Notes: generated from the sequence alone by a model not told the origin. A stretch of DNA of 64,000 bases from Companilactobacillus jidongensis (GCF_003946575.1 NZ_RHOP01000006.1:1-64000), one strand, 5' to 3'; positions 44,474 through 53,702 are shown, counted from the stretch's first letter. A program made the numbers and translations.

Positions 44474-45283
44474 CTAAGCAGTCGGCTTAGTATTCGAAGA
44501 CACTGGTGATCCTGTACCTGATCCTGTGCTTGATCCTGTACCTGTGCTTGATCCTGTACTTGAACTTGCTGGATTAGATGTATTAGCTGGTTTAGAAGCT
44601 CCGGGGCCCATGACATCTTCACCAGTTGTTGTATCTTGAACTGTAATGGTTTCATCATCGGCAGTATTATCAACCACATCCCCGTTTTCTGTACCAATGT
44701 CACTTGGATGTGCCCAGTTGTAATACTTATCTAAATCATCAAGTACACCATCATCAAGGTCAGATTCGTCCAATTCAAAAGCATTCTCATCAGAATTAAT
44801 TGCCCGTTCAACGCCGTTGACTTCAAATTGAAGATTGGATGTAACGATTCCACCAAGCGCTTCGGTATTTGGCAAGTTAGGAACATAAGATTGAGAAAAT
44901 TGTGCTTGAACTTTACGATTTGGCTTTGTTCCATGAAGCGTATTTAGGTCAACACGCCATAAGCCAATTAATTCGCCTTTTTCCCATGCTGCATATAGAT
45001 CCCAATAGAGATCTTTTCCATTGTTGTTAGGATCATCAAAGATAACATCGACTGTTCTTTGTTGATTAATTGCACCAACGCCCTTAGCAGTTCCACGCTT
45101 AGTGGTAGTTGATTGAATTGCTCTTGTGTTAGTACCTGATGTAGCACCTTGTTGACCTAAAATGTGTGCCTTATTAGTTACTGGTTCATGCATAAAACGC
45201 TTATACAAATAGATGATTTTATTTGCGTCACGACCTTTAAAGTCTTTTTTGAGTTTGTTTCCTGTTTGTGTATTGTCAGCCAT
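44474..45283 (-). CDS. Major tail tube protein
   Basis: This protein of about 269 residues has the tail tube pattern, with early RDANKIIYLYKRFM and later YWDLYAAWEKGELIGLWRVD and FEVNGVERA. The last 50 residues are a low-complexity Ser/Thr/Gly tail encoded by short DNA repeats (44505-44575), which may decorate the tube surface. AAGGAAATAAA precedes the ATG at 45283; the frame extends upstream without a better site. Confidence 0.82.
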   Translation of the reverse strand: MADNTQTGNKLKKDFKGRDANKIIYLYKRFMHEPVTNKAHILGQQGATSGTNTRAIQSTTTKRGTAKGVGAINQQRTVDVIFDDPNNNGKDLYWDLYAAWEKGELIGLWRVDLNTLHGTKPNRKVQAQFSQSYVPNLPNTEALGGIVTSNLQFEVNGVERAINSDENAFELDESDLDDGVLDDLDKYYNWAHPSDIGTENGDVVDNTADDETITVQDTTTGEDVMGPGASKPANTSNPASSSTGSSTGTGSSTGSGTGSPVSSNTKPTA

Positions 45284-45344
45284 TTTATTTCCTTCTTTCA
45301 AATTCTTTGGTAAAAAAATAAACATTCACTTTTGAAATGAATGT

Positions 45345-45758
45345 CTAAATAAATGATTTTTCTGTTATGTTGTAATCCATCGTGATTGTTACGTGTCTCA
45401 AACTCTGATCAGTTGAATTGTCAATAACCTCAACTTGATTGAAAGCAACAGATGAGCAATTATAACTTGATAATCTCAAATATTTCAGATACTCACGTAT
45501 GCTGAAACACGTGTCCATCATCAAGCCATGGTCATTATCAACCGTGTCAAAGTAATCAACATATAAAGTATAACTTGAACGTTGTTCATTCTTAGCACGT
45601 TGTGAATCACCGGTTGAACCTGTTGAAATAATAATTTGAGGATAGCCGTTGCTATCACTCTCACTAGAATCAAATATTGGTATGTCGGTAGTAATGACAT
45701 TCAATACTTTTATAGCACTAGTAACTAAGTCACGTTGTGGTGAAATCAAATTAACCAC
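45345..45758 (-). CDS. Tail terminator / tail completion protein
   Basis: A 137-residue protein in the position of the tail terminator, between the HK97 gp10-like and major tail genes. It has an alpha/beta pattern with SSYTLYVDYFDTVDNDHG. The start is uncertain: GTG 45758 overlaps the AGGTGG site, and the in-frame TTG at 45749 lies five bases after it. The function is assigned mainly by gene order. Confidence 0.6.
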   Translation of the reverse strand: MVNLISPQRDLVTSAIKVLNVITTDIPIFDSSESDSNGYPQIIISTGSTGDSQRAKNEQRSSYTLYVDYFDTVDNDHGLMMDTCFSIREYLKYLRLSSYNCSSVAFNQVEVIDNSTDQSLRHVTITMDYNITEKSFI

Positions 45759-46238
45759 CTACTTAATCGAATTCTTAATAATTTCATCTGAATACTTATC
45801 AACATCTAACTGCATACCACTATCATGCATAACATGTTGAGCCGGATAATTTCTATCTTTCAGGCCATTTTCGAACGCCTGAATGTATTCATATCCATCT
45901 TTGGATTCAGCATTGGCATAGATATCAGATGACATCTTATCCTTAGAGGGATGCTTAGCAACAGACTTCCACAAATTACCATGTCCAACATAACCAGACT
46001 TTGAATGGTATTCACGTTCTTTGATTAGCTTTTGAGCGCCGTCAACCTCGTCGTTAGCAATATTATCAACGGCCTTAGGCACATTAACTTTGAGTCGTGC
46101 TTTATCTTGAAGTATCATTTCTGCCAAATCAGCATTGCCAGACTGTTTTAGTGATCTAGCCATATTAGTTAAATAATCACTAAAGTTATCCTTAGCTTGA
46201 ATCCTGACTACTGGTACGTCTTCATTATCCCAGCTCAT
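45759..46238 (-). CDS. HK97 gp10-like head-tail protein
   Basis: This 159-residue basic-acidic mixed protein has the gp10 family layout: a helical N-terminus (DNFSDYLTNMARSLKQ) and a later NLWKSVAKHPSKDK...YIQAFENGLKDRNYPAQH with conserved aromatic residues. These proteins join tail and head in siphophages. The start overlaps the previous gene's stop as ATGA. Confidence 0.75.
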   Translation of the reverse strand: MSWDNEDVPVVRIQAKDNFSDYLTNMARSLKQSGNADLAEMILQDKARLKVNVPKAVDNIANDEVDGAQKLIKEREYHSKSGYVGHGNLWKSVAKHPSKDKMSSDIYANAESKDGYEYIQAFENGLKDRNYPAQHVMHDSGMQLDVDKYSDEIIKNSIK

Positions 46239-46561
46239 GGTTTCACTTCCGTTCCAGCAACATATAATGTCGTTCTGCTCTTATGATGTCTTACTTGTTT
46301 GACAATATACTTAGGAGATTGTTTCTTTTCATCATATTCACCATCAAAAGCGACATAATCAGCCGTTTCGGGGCAATTCAGTCTGATTACCCATGACTTA
46401 TCATATTGCTTACCAATTACGTTAATTTGCTCCTGTGAGCCATTCAATTCTGTAACTCTAGCACCATAAAACTTGGTCGCTACCAATGTCTTTGTGTGAT
46501 TGAGTACATCATCTTTAGAACTATCAACTTTTCGTATCAAATAAATAATTGGTCTAATCAA
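46235..46561 (-). CDS. Head closure (head-tail stopper) protein
   Basis: This protein of about 108 residues is in the second connector position. The most likely start is TTG 46561, eleven bases after GAGGAGG; an in-frame ATG at 46588 has no ribosome binding site. Content fits the small beta-rich stopper family (FYGARVTELNGSQEQINVIGKQYDKSWVIRL is the central part). It overlaps the upstream connector gene by eight bases. Confidence 0.62.
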   Translation of the reverse strand: MIRPIIYLIRKVDSSKDDVLNHTKTLVATKFYGARVTELNGSQEQINVIGKQYDKSWVIRLNCPETADYVAFDGEYDEKKQSPKYIVKQVRHHKSRTTLYVAGTEVKP

Positions 46562-46922
46562 AGGTAAATACGCCTCCTCTGTGGTCATTATCAGCAAGGC
46601 CATTCTTATATGAATCAAGCAAGCTTTGAATCGGTTCTAGGTCAGTATCACTGAATGTCAAAGACATCCCTTCTTCGCTAACTGACTTAGTTCCCTCATA
46701 ATTTTCCCTGGTAATTGCATTCTGTGTGACTTTTTGAACAGCAACAGATAGCTTTGAATCCAGATCATCAACACCTAAATATAATTCAATTTCATCTACA
46801 GCATTTTCGATATAAATCTTAATGCGAGGAATCCTTGGATCATCTTCTTCTAAATCATTGACTACTTTTATATTTGCCAGTACCGAATCATTAACTGTGG
46901 TCTCTTGAGTTTCTTCACTCAT
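46554..46922 (-). CDS. Head-tail connector (adaptor) protein
   Basis: This 122-residue helical protein follows the major capsid gene, like gp6/gp15 connectors (Phage_connect family): RIPRIKIYIENAVDEIELYLG and a final SLLDSYKNG. It forms the ring under the portal. Confidence 0.75.
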   Translation of the reverse strand: MSEETQETTVNDSVLANIKVVNDLEEDDPRIPRIKIYIENAVDEIELYLGVDDLDSKLSVAVQKVTQNAITRENYEGTKSVSEEGMSLTFSDTDLEPIQSLLDSYKNGLADNDHRGGVFTFD

Positions 46923-46934
46923 AAAATCACCTCA

Positions 46935-48014
46935 TTACTTACCTGATGTAGTACCTGATGTAGTGCCTGATGTAGTACCTGATGTTGATGCTGCTGACTT
47001 CTTAGCCTTAGTATTGATATTTGTAACGACATACTTAGGATCAATCTTAAATTTATAAGCAACAGTACCGATATTTCTTGGATCAGTAACAATTTTATAA
47101 TAAGGAGTTGTAGCAGTTTCCAATTTATTGACAGTTAATCCCACATATGGTTGTGTGACATCATATCCTAAACCATTTGGATGCATTGAAACGATACGAC
47201 GGTTAATAAGTGCAGATTGACCACCTTTACCAAGTGAGTCACGTGTTACTTCAACTGCGTTTTGACTAGCTGGTGCTGTTGAATATCTCAAAGCTCCATC
47301 CATCATTGCGTACATTGTAGTTGTTCCGTCAGCATCTAGTGGAATATCGTCATCTTCAACGATTGGGATTCCATTATAAGTTGTTAATACTGTTGCACCT
47401 TGTGAAGGTTGAACATCAGCAATCAAATTTTGTTCACGCATAGCATAAACGGTAGCAGAGTTAACTACTAATCTTGTTAATGATGGAGTAGCAACATCAC
47501 CCATTCTTGATAATGCAGCTAAATAATTACCCGCTGATAAGTCTTCAACCTTATCAAATCCGAATGACTTAGCTTCTTGCATATCGTCAAGCAAGAACAT
47601 GTTATTGAGAATTGCTAATAGCAATCGTTCATCTTGACCTTGCCAATAGTTTGAAAATCGTGATGTAATGCGTCCTTGCACTTGAGCGCCTGAAACTTGC
47701 TCTGCAAAATCGGTTTGTCCAAACGCCTTAGCTTGATAAAATTTAATAGCGTTATGTTCACCGCTTGTGATTCCTTCAATTGAGATATCATCAGTATCGT
47801 TCCAGTCTTGAGGATCTCCACTAAGGTCATTCAATACAGGGATGTTCATTAGTCTTCCGGGATCTTGGAGATGTGCTCCCATAACATCATCAGCAGTTAC
47901 TGCTCCTGATGTTAAAAGACGATTAGTTTTAGTTGTATCGTTATTGATATATTGTGCCCATAATTCAGGAACAACTAATTGTCCTAAAAATGTAGCGCCA
48001 GTAAATTGTGACAT
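46935..48014 (-). CDS. Major capsid protein
   Basis: This 359-residue coat protein has the typical start (FLGQLVVPELWAQYI), the QAKAFGQTDFAEQVSG region and GIPIVEDDDIPLDADGTTTMYAM. The C-terminus ends in three or more SGTT repeats encoded by a 12-base repeat (46940-46985), an unusual flexible tail. Scaffold and connector genes flank it in the expected order. Confidence 0.9.
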   Translation of the reverse strand: MSQFTGATFLGQLVVPELWAQYINNDTTKTNRLLTSGAVTADDVMGAHLQDPGRLMNIPVLNDLSGDPQDWNDTDDISIEGITSGEHNAIKFYQAKAFGQTDFAEQVSGAQVQGRITSRFSNYWQGQDERLLLAILNNMFLLDDMQEAKSFGFDKVEDLSAGNYLAALSRMGDVATPSLTRLVVNSATVYAMREQNLIADVQPSQGATVLTTYNGIPIVEDDDIPLDADGTTTMYAMMDGALRYSTAPASQNAVEVTRDSLGKGGQSALINRRIVSMHPNGLGYDVTQPYVGLTVNKLETATTPYYKIVTDPRNIGTVAYKFKIDPKYVVTNINTKAKKSAASTSGTTSGTTSGTTSGK

Positions 48015-48030
48015 TTAAATTTCCTTCTTT

Positions 48031-48660
48031 CTATTTGTTTAAATAATCTTTCTTAATTAAATCAGGATTTTCCATATAAACCTTTGTAAGTTCTTCAAGG
48101 CTCATATCATTCAAATCCTTATCAAGTGTCACTGCCGCATTACCTGTGGCAGTTTGAGGTGTACTCTTACCCTTCAAACGATTCTCAACACTTTCTTGCA
48201 CAGCATTATCAAATTCAGTTTTGACGCTTTCAAGGTTTTGCTTTGTTTCGTCATCAGTAGAACCAACGAATAATTCAGCAAACGGCAATGGCAACTTCAT
48301 GCTTTCAGCAATTTTAGTAGCTGAGTTAATTAAATTCCGATGCTGATTCTCAGCTTGTAATTCTTCAAGTTTCTTCTTCAAGTCAGCTGTTTCAGCATCA
48401 GCTTTTTCTTTATCGGTCATATTAGCCTCAGCATCGTGTTTAGCAATAGCGCTCTTGATTAAATCAGGAATGCTATTAACTTTGTCTTGGAGTTCTTTAA
48501 CAATTTGATCAGATTTATCCTTTTCCTTAGCTTTTGCTTGACTAACTAATTGGTTAACCTTTTCTTGCTGCTTATCATCAAAAGATACTTCCTTAGATAC
48601 TTCCTTAGGCTCGTTGTCGATCGTTTGATTATTTGGTTCTTGATTATTATCTGGGTTCAT
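48031..48660 (-). CDS. Capsid scaffolding protein (DUF4355-like)
   Basis: This 209-residue acidic, almost wholly helical protein has long coiled-coil stretches (KADAETADLKKKLEEL) and the ending LTKVYMENPDLIKK. Size and position directly before the major capsid gene fit the scaffold. It should leave the capsid during maturation. Confidence 0.82.
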   Translation of the reverse strand: MNPDNNQEPNNQTIDNEPKEVSKEVSFDDKQQEKVNQLVSQAKAKEKDKSDQIVKELQDKVNSIPDLIKSAIAKHDAEANMTDKEKADAETADLKKKLEELQAENQHRNLINSATKIAESMKLPLPFAELFVGSTDDETKQNLESVKTEFDNAVQESVENRLKGKSTPQTATGNAAVTLDKDLNDMSLEELTKVYMENPDLIKKDYLNK

Positions 48661-48762
48661 GAGTTATCCTCCCGTTTTAAGCTCGTCAGCTTTAATTTCC
48701 ATTTAGAGTCCGTCGACTATATCCGTGGCTCTTTAATGCCTGACGCACGTTTGAAGGCAATA

Positions 48763-48788
48763 AAAAGGCGACCTCTTTAAAGTCGTCT
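48763..48788 (-). terminator. Terminator between minor head protein and scaffold genes
   Basis: On the minus strand GACGAC / GTCGCC with the loop TTTAAAGAG is followed by five U residues, just after the minor head gene stop. It may reduce transcription into the capsid genes, or be overridden by phage antitermination. The spacer 48661-48762 shows no convincing gene. Confidence 0.65.
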
Positions 48789-49758
48789 ATAAATTATTTA
48801 ATTCATCGGTTACATCATGATTAGAAGTATCCCAATCATCGTCATCATTCACCTCAATTACTGTACATTGGCAATTAGGGTGCATCAATGGAAAATTCAC
48901 TCCTTCTTCAGCATCATCAACATCAAATATTTGCCCATCTAGTGCATCACAGTCAGCACACGTCGTTGGTGATTCGAGTGAGATATATTTATACTTCTTA
49001 ACGTTTCTTGAATGTAATTCTTGCAATCTAGTTCTATTCATTGCTTGAGCGGTAGCCGTTCGAATCATGCCAGCAGCACGTCCCATTTGCCCATTCGTTG
49101 CTTTGCTTCCACCAGTCAATATATCAGAGACATCCTTGGTCCAATTTAATGAATCTTTAGGACTTTTAGCAGCCTTTTCAGCCACTTCACGAACTTTTCT
49201 CAACGTCTGCATAGTTTGCTTATTTATTGAAGAAAACATATCAGAATCAACATGACTGTCTAACACAGCATTTTGCGTAGATTTATAAATAATTGCATCC
49301 ACGTTCTTACTTTGCTCAGCAATATGCTGATTATCATTAATAACGTTTTTAGCCTGTGTATAAGTTGGCGCATAAACAACGTTAGGAATATTTTCCGTTG
49401 CGACACCTAAATGAATCTTTTGTGCCATTGCCAGTCTAACAATATCTTGAGTAACCTTAGCCATCAGCATATCGCCATTGGTATCTAAATTATTGTTATT
49501 GAAAGCCATCTTAATTAAATTCTGATCATCAGGACTGGCATTATAGAATGTGTCTTTCAGATTATTAAGGAAGTCAGCAATTTCACCAGGATTAGCTTTA
49601 GCGGTCCATGACTTATTAGCTCCCATAAACGCATCAACATCACTGATAACTTTCGATTGAGTATCACGGTACATTGATTCGATTTCTTTAACTCTAATAT
49701 CTTGTTTGCCGTAAATCTTTTGAGCAATACTAATCGCTTGGCTTTTCGTCAATTTCAT
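48787..49758 (-). CDS. Phage minor head protein (Mu gpF / SPP1 gp7 family)
   Basis: This 323-residue protein ends in the family's metal-binding-like module TTCADCDALDGQIFD...MHPNCQC with paired cysteines and histidine. The N-terminal two thirds are helical. Such proteins associate with the portal and are packaged or ejected with DNA. The start overlaps the portal gene end by 29 bases. Confidence 0.85.
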   Translation of the reverse strand: MKLTKSQAISIAQKIYGKQDIRVKEIESMYRDTQSKVISDVDAFMGANKSWTAKANPGEIADFLNNLKDTFYNASPDDQNLIKMAFNNNNLDTNGDMLMAKVTQDIVRLAMAQKIHLGVATENIPNVVYAPTYTQAKNVINDNQHIAEQSKNVDAIIYKSTQNAVLDSHVDSDMFSSINKQTMQTLRKVREVAEKAAKSPKDSLNWTKDVSDILTGGSKATNGQMGRAAGMIRTATAQAMNRTRLQELHSRNVKKYKYISLESPTTCADCDALDGQIFDVDDAEEGVNFPLMHPNCQCTVIEVNDDDDWDTSNHDVTDELNNL

Positions 49759-51430
49759 CGTTGTCTACCTCGTCGGGATTAGAATCGTCGGTATTATCAC
49801 CATTATCATCTTGAGATTCATCAGGCTTTCTAGTAAATACATTGTTAAATGGATTATTTTTCTTTATTTTCTCATTTTGCTCGTCAATTCGTTGTTGTTC
49901 GGCATCATTGCTTACGCCAGTGACGGGTTCGATTTGCTCACGGATAGTCTGATCCGATATTTTACCAGTGTTAACTAGAGCCGTAACAGTCTGCATAATA
50001 TCGGCATCATTCTTAGGCATATTAGGCGTATATATAGGATTGATATTTTCAACCATATCAGCATTCTGGATACTTCCTAATGCTTGCCAATAATTTCCAA
50101 GCAATCGTAAGCGTCTCATTAGTCCACGTGTATAAAGTGATTCCTGATTAGCTCGTTCTTGATCATTTCCCCATAATTTATAAGACATAGCAACGCCCGA
50201 CGCATTAGATGCAAAATTAGCATCGCTTGTGTCAGGCGTATTTGTGTCCTTGTGGATTTCCATATTAAGAGCATCAATATAGAGTTTCCAACCGTCTGTG
50301 TTCAATTCTTTGGTTAGATATGATGCAGTTGGCTGGATGACTTGACCAGAATCATTGACGCCGTTCTTAACCAATGCTGGTTTCAACCAAATTTTACTTT
50401 GACGAGTATTGACTTCAGGCGTATTTCTATAAATGATATTGCCGTCTTTATCTGTCAATGGTTGCCCATCAGCACCAACCCATGGAGTTTTAGGAACATC
50501 AATATCACCTGTGATCATCAACATAGCATTGCTGAAATCTTCTTGTGAATTGGCCATTTCGGATTTGCTTTTATCAATTGAATCAATGGTATCGAGCTTA
50601 TATTCCCAGTCACCCATGCGCTCATCATTGTTGATATATTCGGTCAATGGGACTGAGCCGAAATTGTGTTCTTGATTATCGGATAACGTTAATTGGCCAT
50701 CAAAGCTTGACGTTGGCTTATAAATGAAAATATTTGTATCCGTATAAATAACTGTGTACCAATAATCTTGTTCATTGAAATTGACGTTGTAATAATAAAC
50801 ACCAAATAAAGAATGTTGTTCCATTGATGAATCATAGACGACAAAAGCATTAACAGGGTCTACAGGACGTAATGAGACATCATTGGTATTCTCACGAACA
50901 TACATCAATTCGTAAGCACGTCCCATGATAGACAGGTTCTTGCCCATTATTTTTTCGTGATACGACTCATCATTTTTAGAATTGAATTTATTAATTAGAT
51001 CATTGAGTGTATCTTCATCGGTTTCAGATGTTTCAAGATCATCGTTATATTGAAACTTAATAGGATTACCAAAACGATAACCAGTTTTAATTGATGTAAT
51101 AAAGTGAGCAAATCCACTAGCAATACGATTATCTGCACGGCTTTCGGGCTTCTCACTGTTCCAATAATGAATGTCATTATCACCAATGTAATAACGGTAG
51201 AGTGTTAACAAGCGTGGTACTTGTAACGATTGATGATTCTCAATAAACTTTGTTGCCATTTCACCTAACTTAACAGGGTCGTCCTTGATAACGTTAAACA
51301 ACTCTGCTGGCATTTTATATTGCTTGTTTGAATCAAGTGAGAAACGTCTCCCACTGAGCATATGAACTGTTCTTTGATTCGGATAAGGCAAACTTGAATA
51401 GTAAGCTATCGGATTATCTTCAATTGCCAT
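49730..51430 (-). CDS. Portal protein (SPP1 gp6-like)
   Basis: This 566-residue portal protein has recognisable early RADNRIASGFAHFITSIKTGYRFGNPI and DDESYHEK-type stem elements, the VDPVNAFVVYDSS wing motif, and a long acidic C-terminus (DDNGDNTDDSNPDEVD). The dodecameric ring is the gate for DNA packaging. It follows terL, as expected. Confidence 0.9.
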   Translation of the reverse strand: MAIEDNPIAYYSSLPYPNQRTVHMLSGRRFSLDSNKQYKMPAELFNVIKDDPVKLGEMATKFIENHQSLQVPRLLTLYRYYIGDNDIHYWNSEKPESRADNRIASGFAHFITSIKTGYRFGNPIKFQYNDDLETSETDEDTLNDLINKFNSKNDESYHEKIMGKNLSIMGRAYELMYVRENTNDVSLRPVDPVNAFVVYDSSMEQHSLFGVYYYNVNFNEQDYWYTVIYTDTNIFIYKPTSSFDGQLTLSDNQEHNFGSVPLTEYINNDERMGDWEYKLDTIDSIDKSKSEMANSQEDFSNAMLMITGDIDVPKTPWVGADGQPLTDKDGNIIYRNTPEVNTRQSKIWLKPALVKNGVNDSGQVIQPTASYLTKELNTDGWKLYIDALNMEIHKDTNTPDTSDANFASNASGVAMSYKLWGNDQERANQESLYTRGLMRRLRLLGNYWQALGSIQNADMVENINPIYTPNMPKNDADIMQTVTALVNTGKISDQTIREQIEPVTGVSNDAEQQRIDEQNEKIKKNNPFNNVFTRKPDESQDDNGDNTDDSNPDEVDNDEIDEKPSD

Positions 51431-51449
51431 TAGATCACTCTCCTTTCAT

Positions 51450-52766
51450 TTAAAATCCCAAGCTATTAAGATAATTTGCTTGTTCGTTGATACTTGGGCT
51501 AGTAGGTATATTTTTAATACGTTCATACGTGGCAATCGCATAACGAATCGTATCCATCACATCATCGTTAACTTTTAAAGGTTCTCCAGTCTTGTCATCC
51601 CAAACATATTGGTATATTTCCTCAAGAAACCAATGATACTTATCAGATGTCTGACTGATTCCTGTATTATCAATAGCATTTTTGACAACAAAAAAGGCGT
51701 TAGTCTTCATAGCCTTAGCCACGCACTCAACGCCTGTTAAACGGTTTTTGTAAGCATTAATACATTTGATACCACATTGATTAAAATGCGCCACATGCTC
51801 TGGTCTAGCCGAATCGGCATAGAATGGGACATGTTTGCCATATCGTTTCTGGATGTCCTTAGCTACATCAGTCCAGTAATCAATCTCTTTAAATTGCGCT
51901 GTGTGTTCTTCAAGAATGAAATATCTATCCTTATCATCAACACCAGCTACCACAATACATCCCTTGTGTTCATATCCCCAATCGACCCCGCATATTATAG
52001 TTAGATTGTCTGGAATTTGTGAGCGTGGAATAATCATAGTCTTTTGGTCAAAATCTTGATAAACAATGCCTTCAGCAGCCGCCCATTCACCTTCAATAGC
52101 ACGATCGTAAAACATGCCAGCTGGTTCAGTTTCTTTAAGATTTTGAACGTAAGTCTTGGATAGAAATGTGTTGTCGTCAATCCTAAAATGATTGCTACGG
52201 ATAGCCTTACTATGATTAGGATTATCAATATACTTTTTCTTCAAATAGTGCGTTGGTATATCAGGGTTAGTATCGCAGACAACACGAGCGCCATCAGGAG
52301 AACAACGCTTTCTAATTTCATCAAATACTTCTTCATTAGCAAGTGAAGCTTCATTGATATAAGCACCGTAAGCGGTCATACCACGAATAGCACCTAAACC
52401 AGCGATTGAACCAGTAAAAGCCTGTACGATCTTAACCGCTGGCAATCCTGGAAACATTATTTCAAACGAATTATGCTTATCAAAATGAAAACTTAAGCCG
52501 AATGTATTCTCAATTTCATTCAATACATTATTTTGAATAGTCTTAGATGAAACACCAGCCAAAATATATTGCGGGTGCAACACGCCTTGACCTTGAGCAA
52601 CCTCTGCTGCATGTCTAACATCTAGTAAGAATACGAAATTGTCAACGAACGTCTTACCGGCACGAACAGCTCCATAATTAATCATTAGATTCCACGTTGG
52701 ATCATTAACCACCTGATCAAGCACTTCTAATTGTTTGGGGGCAAAAAGTTTATTTAGTTGTGTCAT
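51450..52766 (-). CDS. terL: Terminase large subunit
   Basis: This protein of about 438 residues is the packaging ATPase/nuclease. Walker A is in NYGAVRAGKT (about 29-38), Walker B in YGAYINEAS, and the nuclease aspartates in CGVDWGYEH and YADSARPEH. It belongs to the Terminase_6/PBSX-like group. The ATG at 52766 is chosen because GGAGG lies nine bases upstream; it overlaps the small subunit gene by 17 bases. Confidence 0.94.
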   Translation of the reverse strand: MTQLNKLFAPKQLEVLDQVVNDPTWNLMINYGAVRAGKTFVDNFVFLLDVRHAAEVAQGQGVLHPQYILAGVSSKTIQNNVLNEIENTFGLSFHFDKHNSFEIMFPGLPAVKIVQAFTGSIAGLGAIRGMTAYGAYINEASLANEEVFDEIRKRCSPDGARVVCDTNPDIPTHYLKKKYIDNPNHSKAIRSNHFRIDDNTFLSKTYVQNLKETEPAGMFYDRAIEGEWAAAEGIVYQDFDQKTMIIPRSQIPDNLTIICGVDWGYEHKGCIVVAGVDDKDRYFILEEHTAQFKEIDYWTDVAKDIQKRYGKHVPFYADSARPEHVAHFNQCGIKCINAYKNRLTGVECVAKAMKTNAFFVVKNAIDNTGISQTSDKYHWFLEEIYQYVWDDKTGEPLKVNDDVMDTIRYAIATYERIKNIPTSPSINEQANYLNSLGF

Positions 52767-53283
52767 CTTTTTGAACCTCCGTTTCAATCTTATCAAGTAA
52801 ACCACCGATAGCCTTCATTTGAGAATCATCGTTCTTAACCATATCTTTAGCCTTAACTTCAGCAATTTTAGCTTCAGCATTAATTTTACGCAATTGTACT
52901 TTTAACATCGTATCATCGTTTGGATGACGTTTAAGAATTTCCTTTATTGCTGAAATTCTAGTTTTTAAATCAGGTGGAACATCTACCGTATCAGCACCAT
53001 ATTGAGTGCCTATTACCTTAGTTTCAGTCACTTCTCCTCTAGCAATACTAGACAATAATTGAACTGCTTCAGTAACGCCCATAATCTTATCTGAAGCAAT
53101 CTGTTTCATACGCTCTTCAATATACTTTTTAACGTTAGCATTTGTTAGCAATCTGCTTGCGTTAGCTCTAATCACTGCAGCACTTTTAGCCTTGTAACCC
53201 GCTTCACGATAAGCTTCCGAAGCATTACCATTTTTGATGTAATTATCTGCAAACTCTTGCTGATTTTTAGTTAGCTTTTTCAT
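52750..53283 (-). CDS. terS: Terminase small subunit
   Basis: This 177-residue protein has the typical N-terminal DNA-binding start KNQQEFADNYIKNGNASEAYREAGY and a central oligomerisation region, ending in a charged tail. It recognises the packaging site on phage DNA and loads TerL. The packaging site often lies in or near terS, next to the structured region described at 53.7-54.0 kb. Confidence 0.92.
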   Translation of the reverse strand: MKKLTKNQQEFADNYIKNGNASEAYREAGYKAKSAAVIRANASRLLTNANVKKYIEERMKQIASDKIMGVTEAVQLLSSIARGEVTETKVIGTQYGADTVDVPPDLKTRISAIKEILKRHPNDDTMLKVQLRKINAEAKIAEVKAKDMVKNDDSQMKAIGGLLDKIETEVQKDDTTK

Positions 53284-53317
53284 TACATGGCACCTACCTC
53301 CTTCTAAAATTATTTAT

Positions 53318-53452
53318 TTAATTTCTAACTGTTTTTGGTCTGTTAAGGTACTTCTTTTTTTGCTTCTTTTCATCTCTAGCAATGTCGCCAATTATCTTGG
53401 CTTCCGTTGGTGTCATGTAACCGTATGATGTGCGCATCATCTTAGCCATCAT
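53318..53452 (-). CDS. Small basic phage protein (44 residues)
   Basis: A 44-codon frame starts at ATG 53452 (or 53449), overlapping the end of the Tad2-like gene by 11 bases, and ends 34 bases before terS. The product is rich in Lys/Arg (RDEKKQKKKYLNRPK) with an N-terminal MMRTSYGYMTPTEAK. It has no known family. The overlap with the upstream stop suggests translational coupling. Confidence 0.6.
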   Translation of the reverse strand: MMAKMMRTSYGYMTPTEAKIIGDIARDEKKQKKKYLNRPKTVRN

Positions 53453-53660
53453 TAACTACTTCCCAATCGTTGCTAAATAGTTCAATATTCGTTTCTTTCC
53501 AAGGGACACGGCCAAATCTTGATTCAACGTATAAATACGGTGCTGTCATTTTACTGTGCTCATCCGGATACTGAGCCTTAATAGATACATCCTTATTCCA
53601 TTGTGGTAATCGCATTGCCTTGCCATGTTTAACTTCTTCGAATGCTTTACTAAATGTCAT
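53442..53660 (-). CDS. DUF2829/Tad2-family protein, probable anti-Thoeris inhibitor
   Basis: This 72-residue protein matches the DUF2829 family from end to end: MTFSKAFEEVKHGK, a basic-aromatic RLPQWN, PYLYVESRFGRVPW, and the closing LFSNDWEVV. Tad2 of Bacillus phages belongs to this family and sequesters the Thoeris signal molecule, a cyclic ADP-ribose isomer linked to glycine-like forms in later work, so phage escape immunity. Family membership is seen in the sequence; inhibitor activity here is inferred. The start is the ATG at 53660 with GGAGG eight bases upstream. It lies directly after the terminator of a structured RNA and before terS, an unusual place in the late operon. Confidence 0.78.
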   Translation of the reverse strand: MTFSKAFEEVKHGKAMRLPQWNKDVSIKAQYPDEHSKMTAPYLYVESRFGRVPWKETNIELFSNDWEVVNDG

Positions 53661-53683
53661 ATTCTTTTCCTCCAAAATAAAAA

Positions 53684-53702
53684 GACCAGTCCTTAGACTG
53701 AT
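53684..53702 (-). terminator. Intrinsic terminator of the structured RNA
   Basis: ATCAGTC-TAAG-GACTGGT with one wobble pair is followed by CTTTTTATTTT on the minus strand, just before the ribosome binding site of the Tad2-like gene. Confidence 0.82.

Noticed and set aside
44467-44703. Gln/Val-rich frame within the major tail protein gene
   Set aside because: A frame-shifted reading of the Ser/Thr/Gly repeat tail.
48661-48762. Short basic frames between the minor head and scaffold genes
   Set aside because: Only about 12-22 codons, no family, and uncertain ribosome binding sites.
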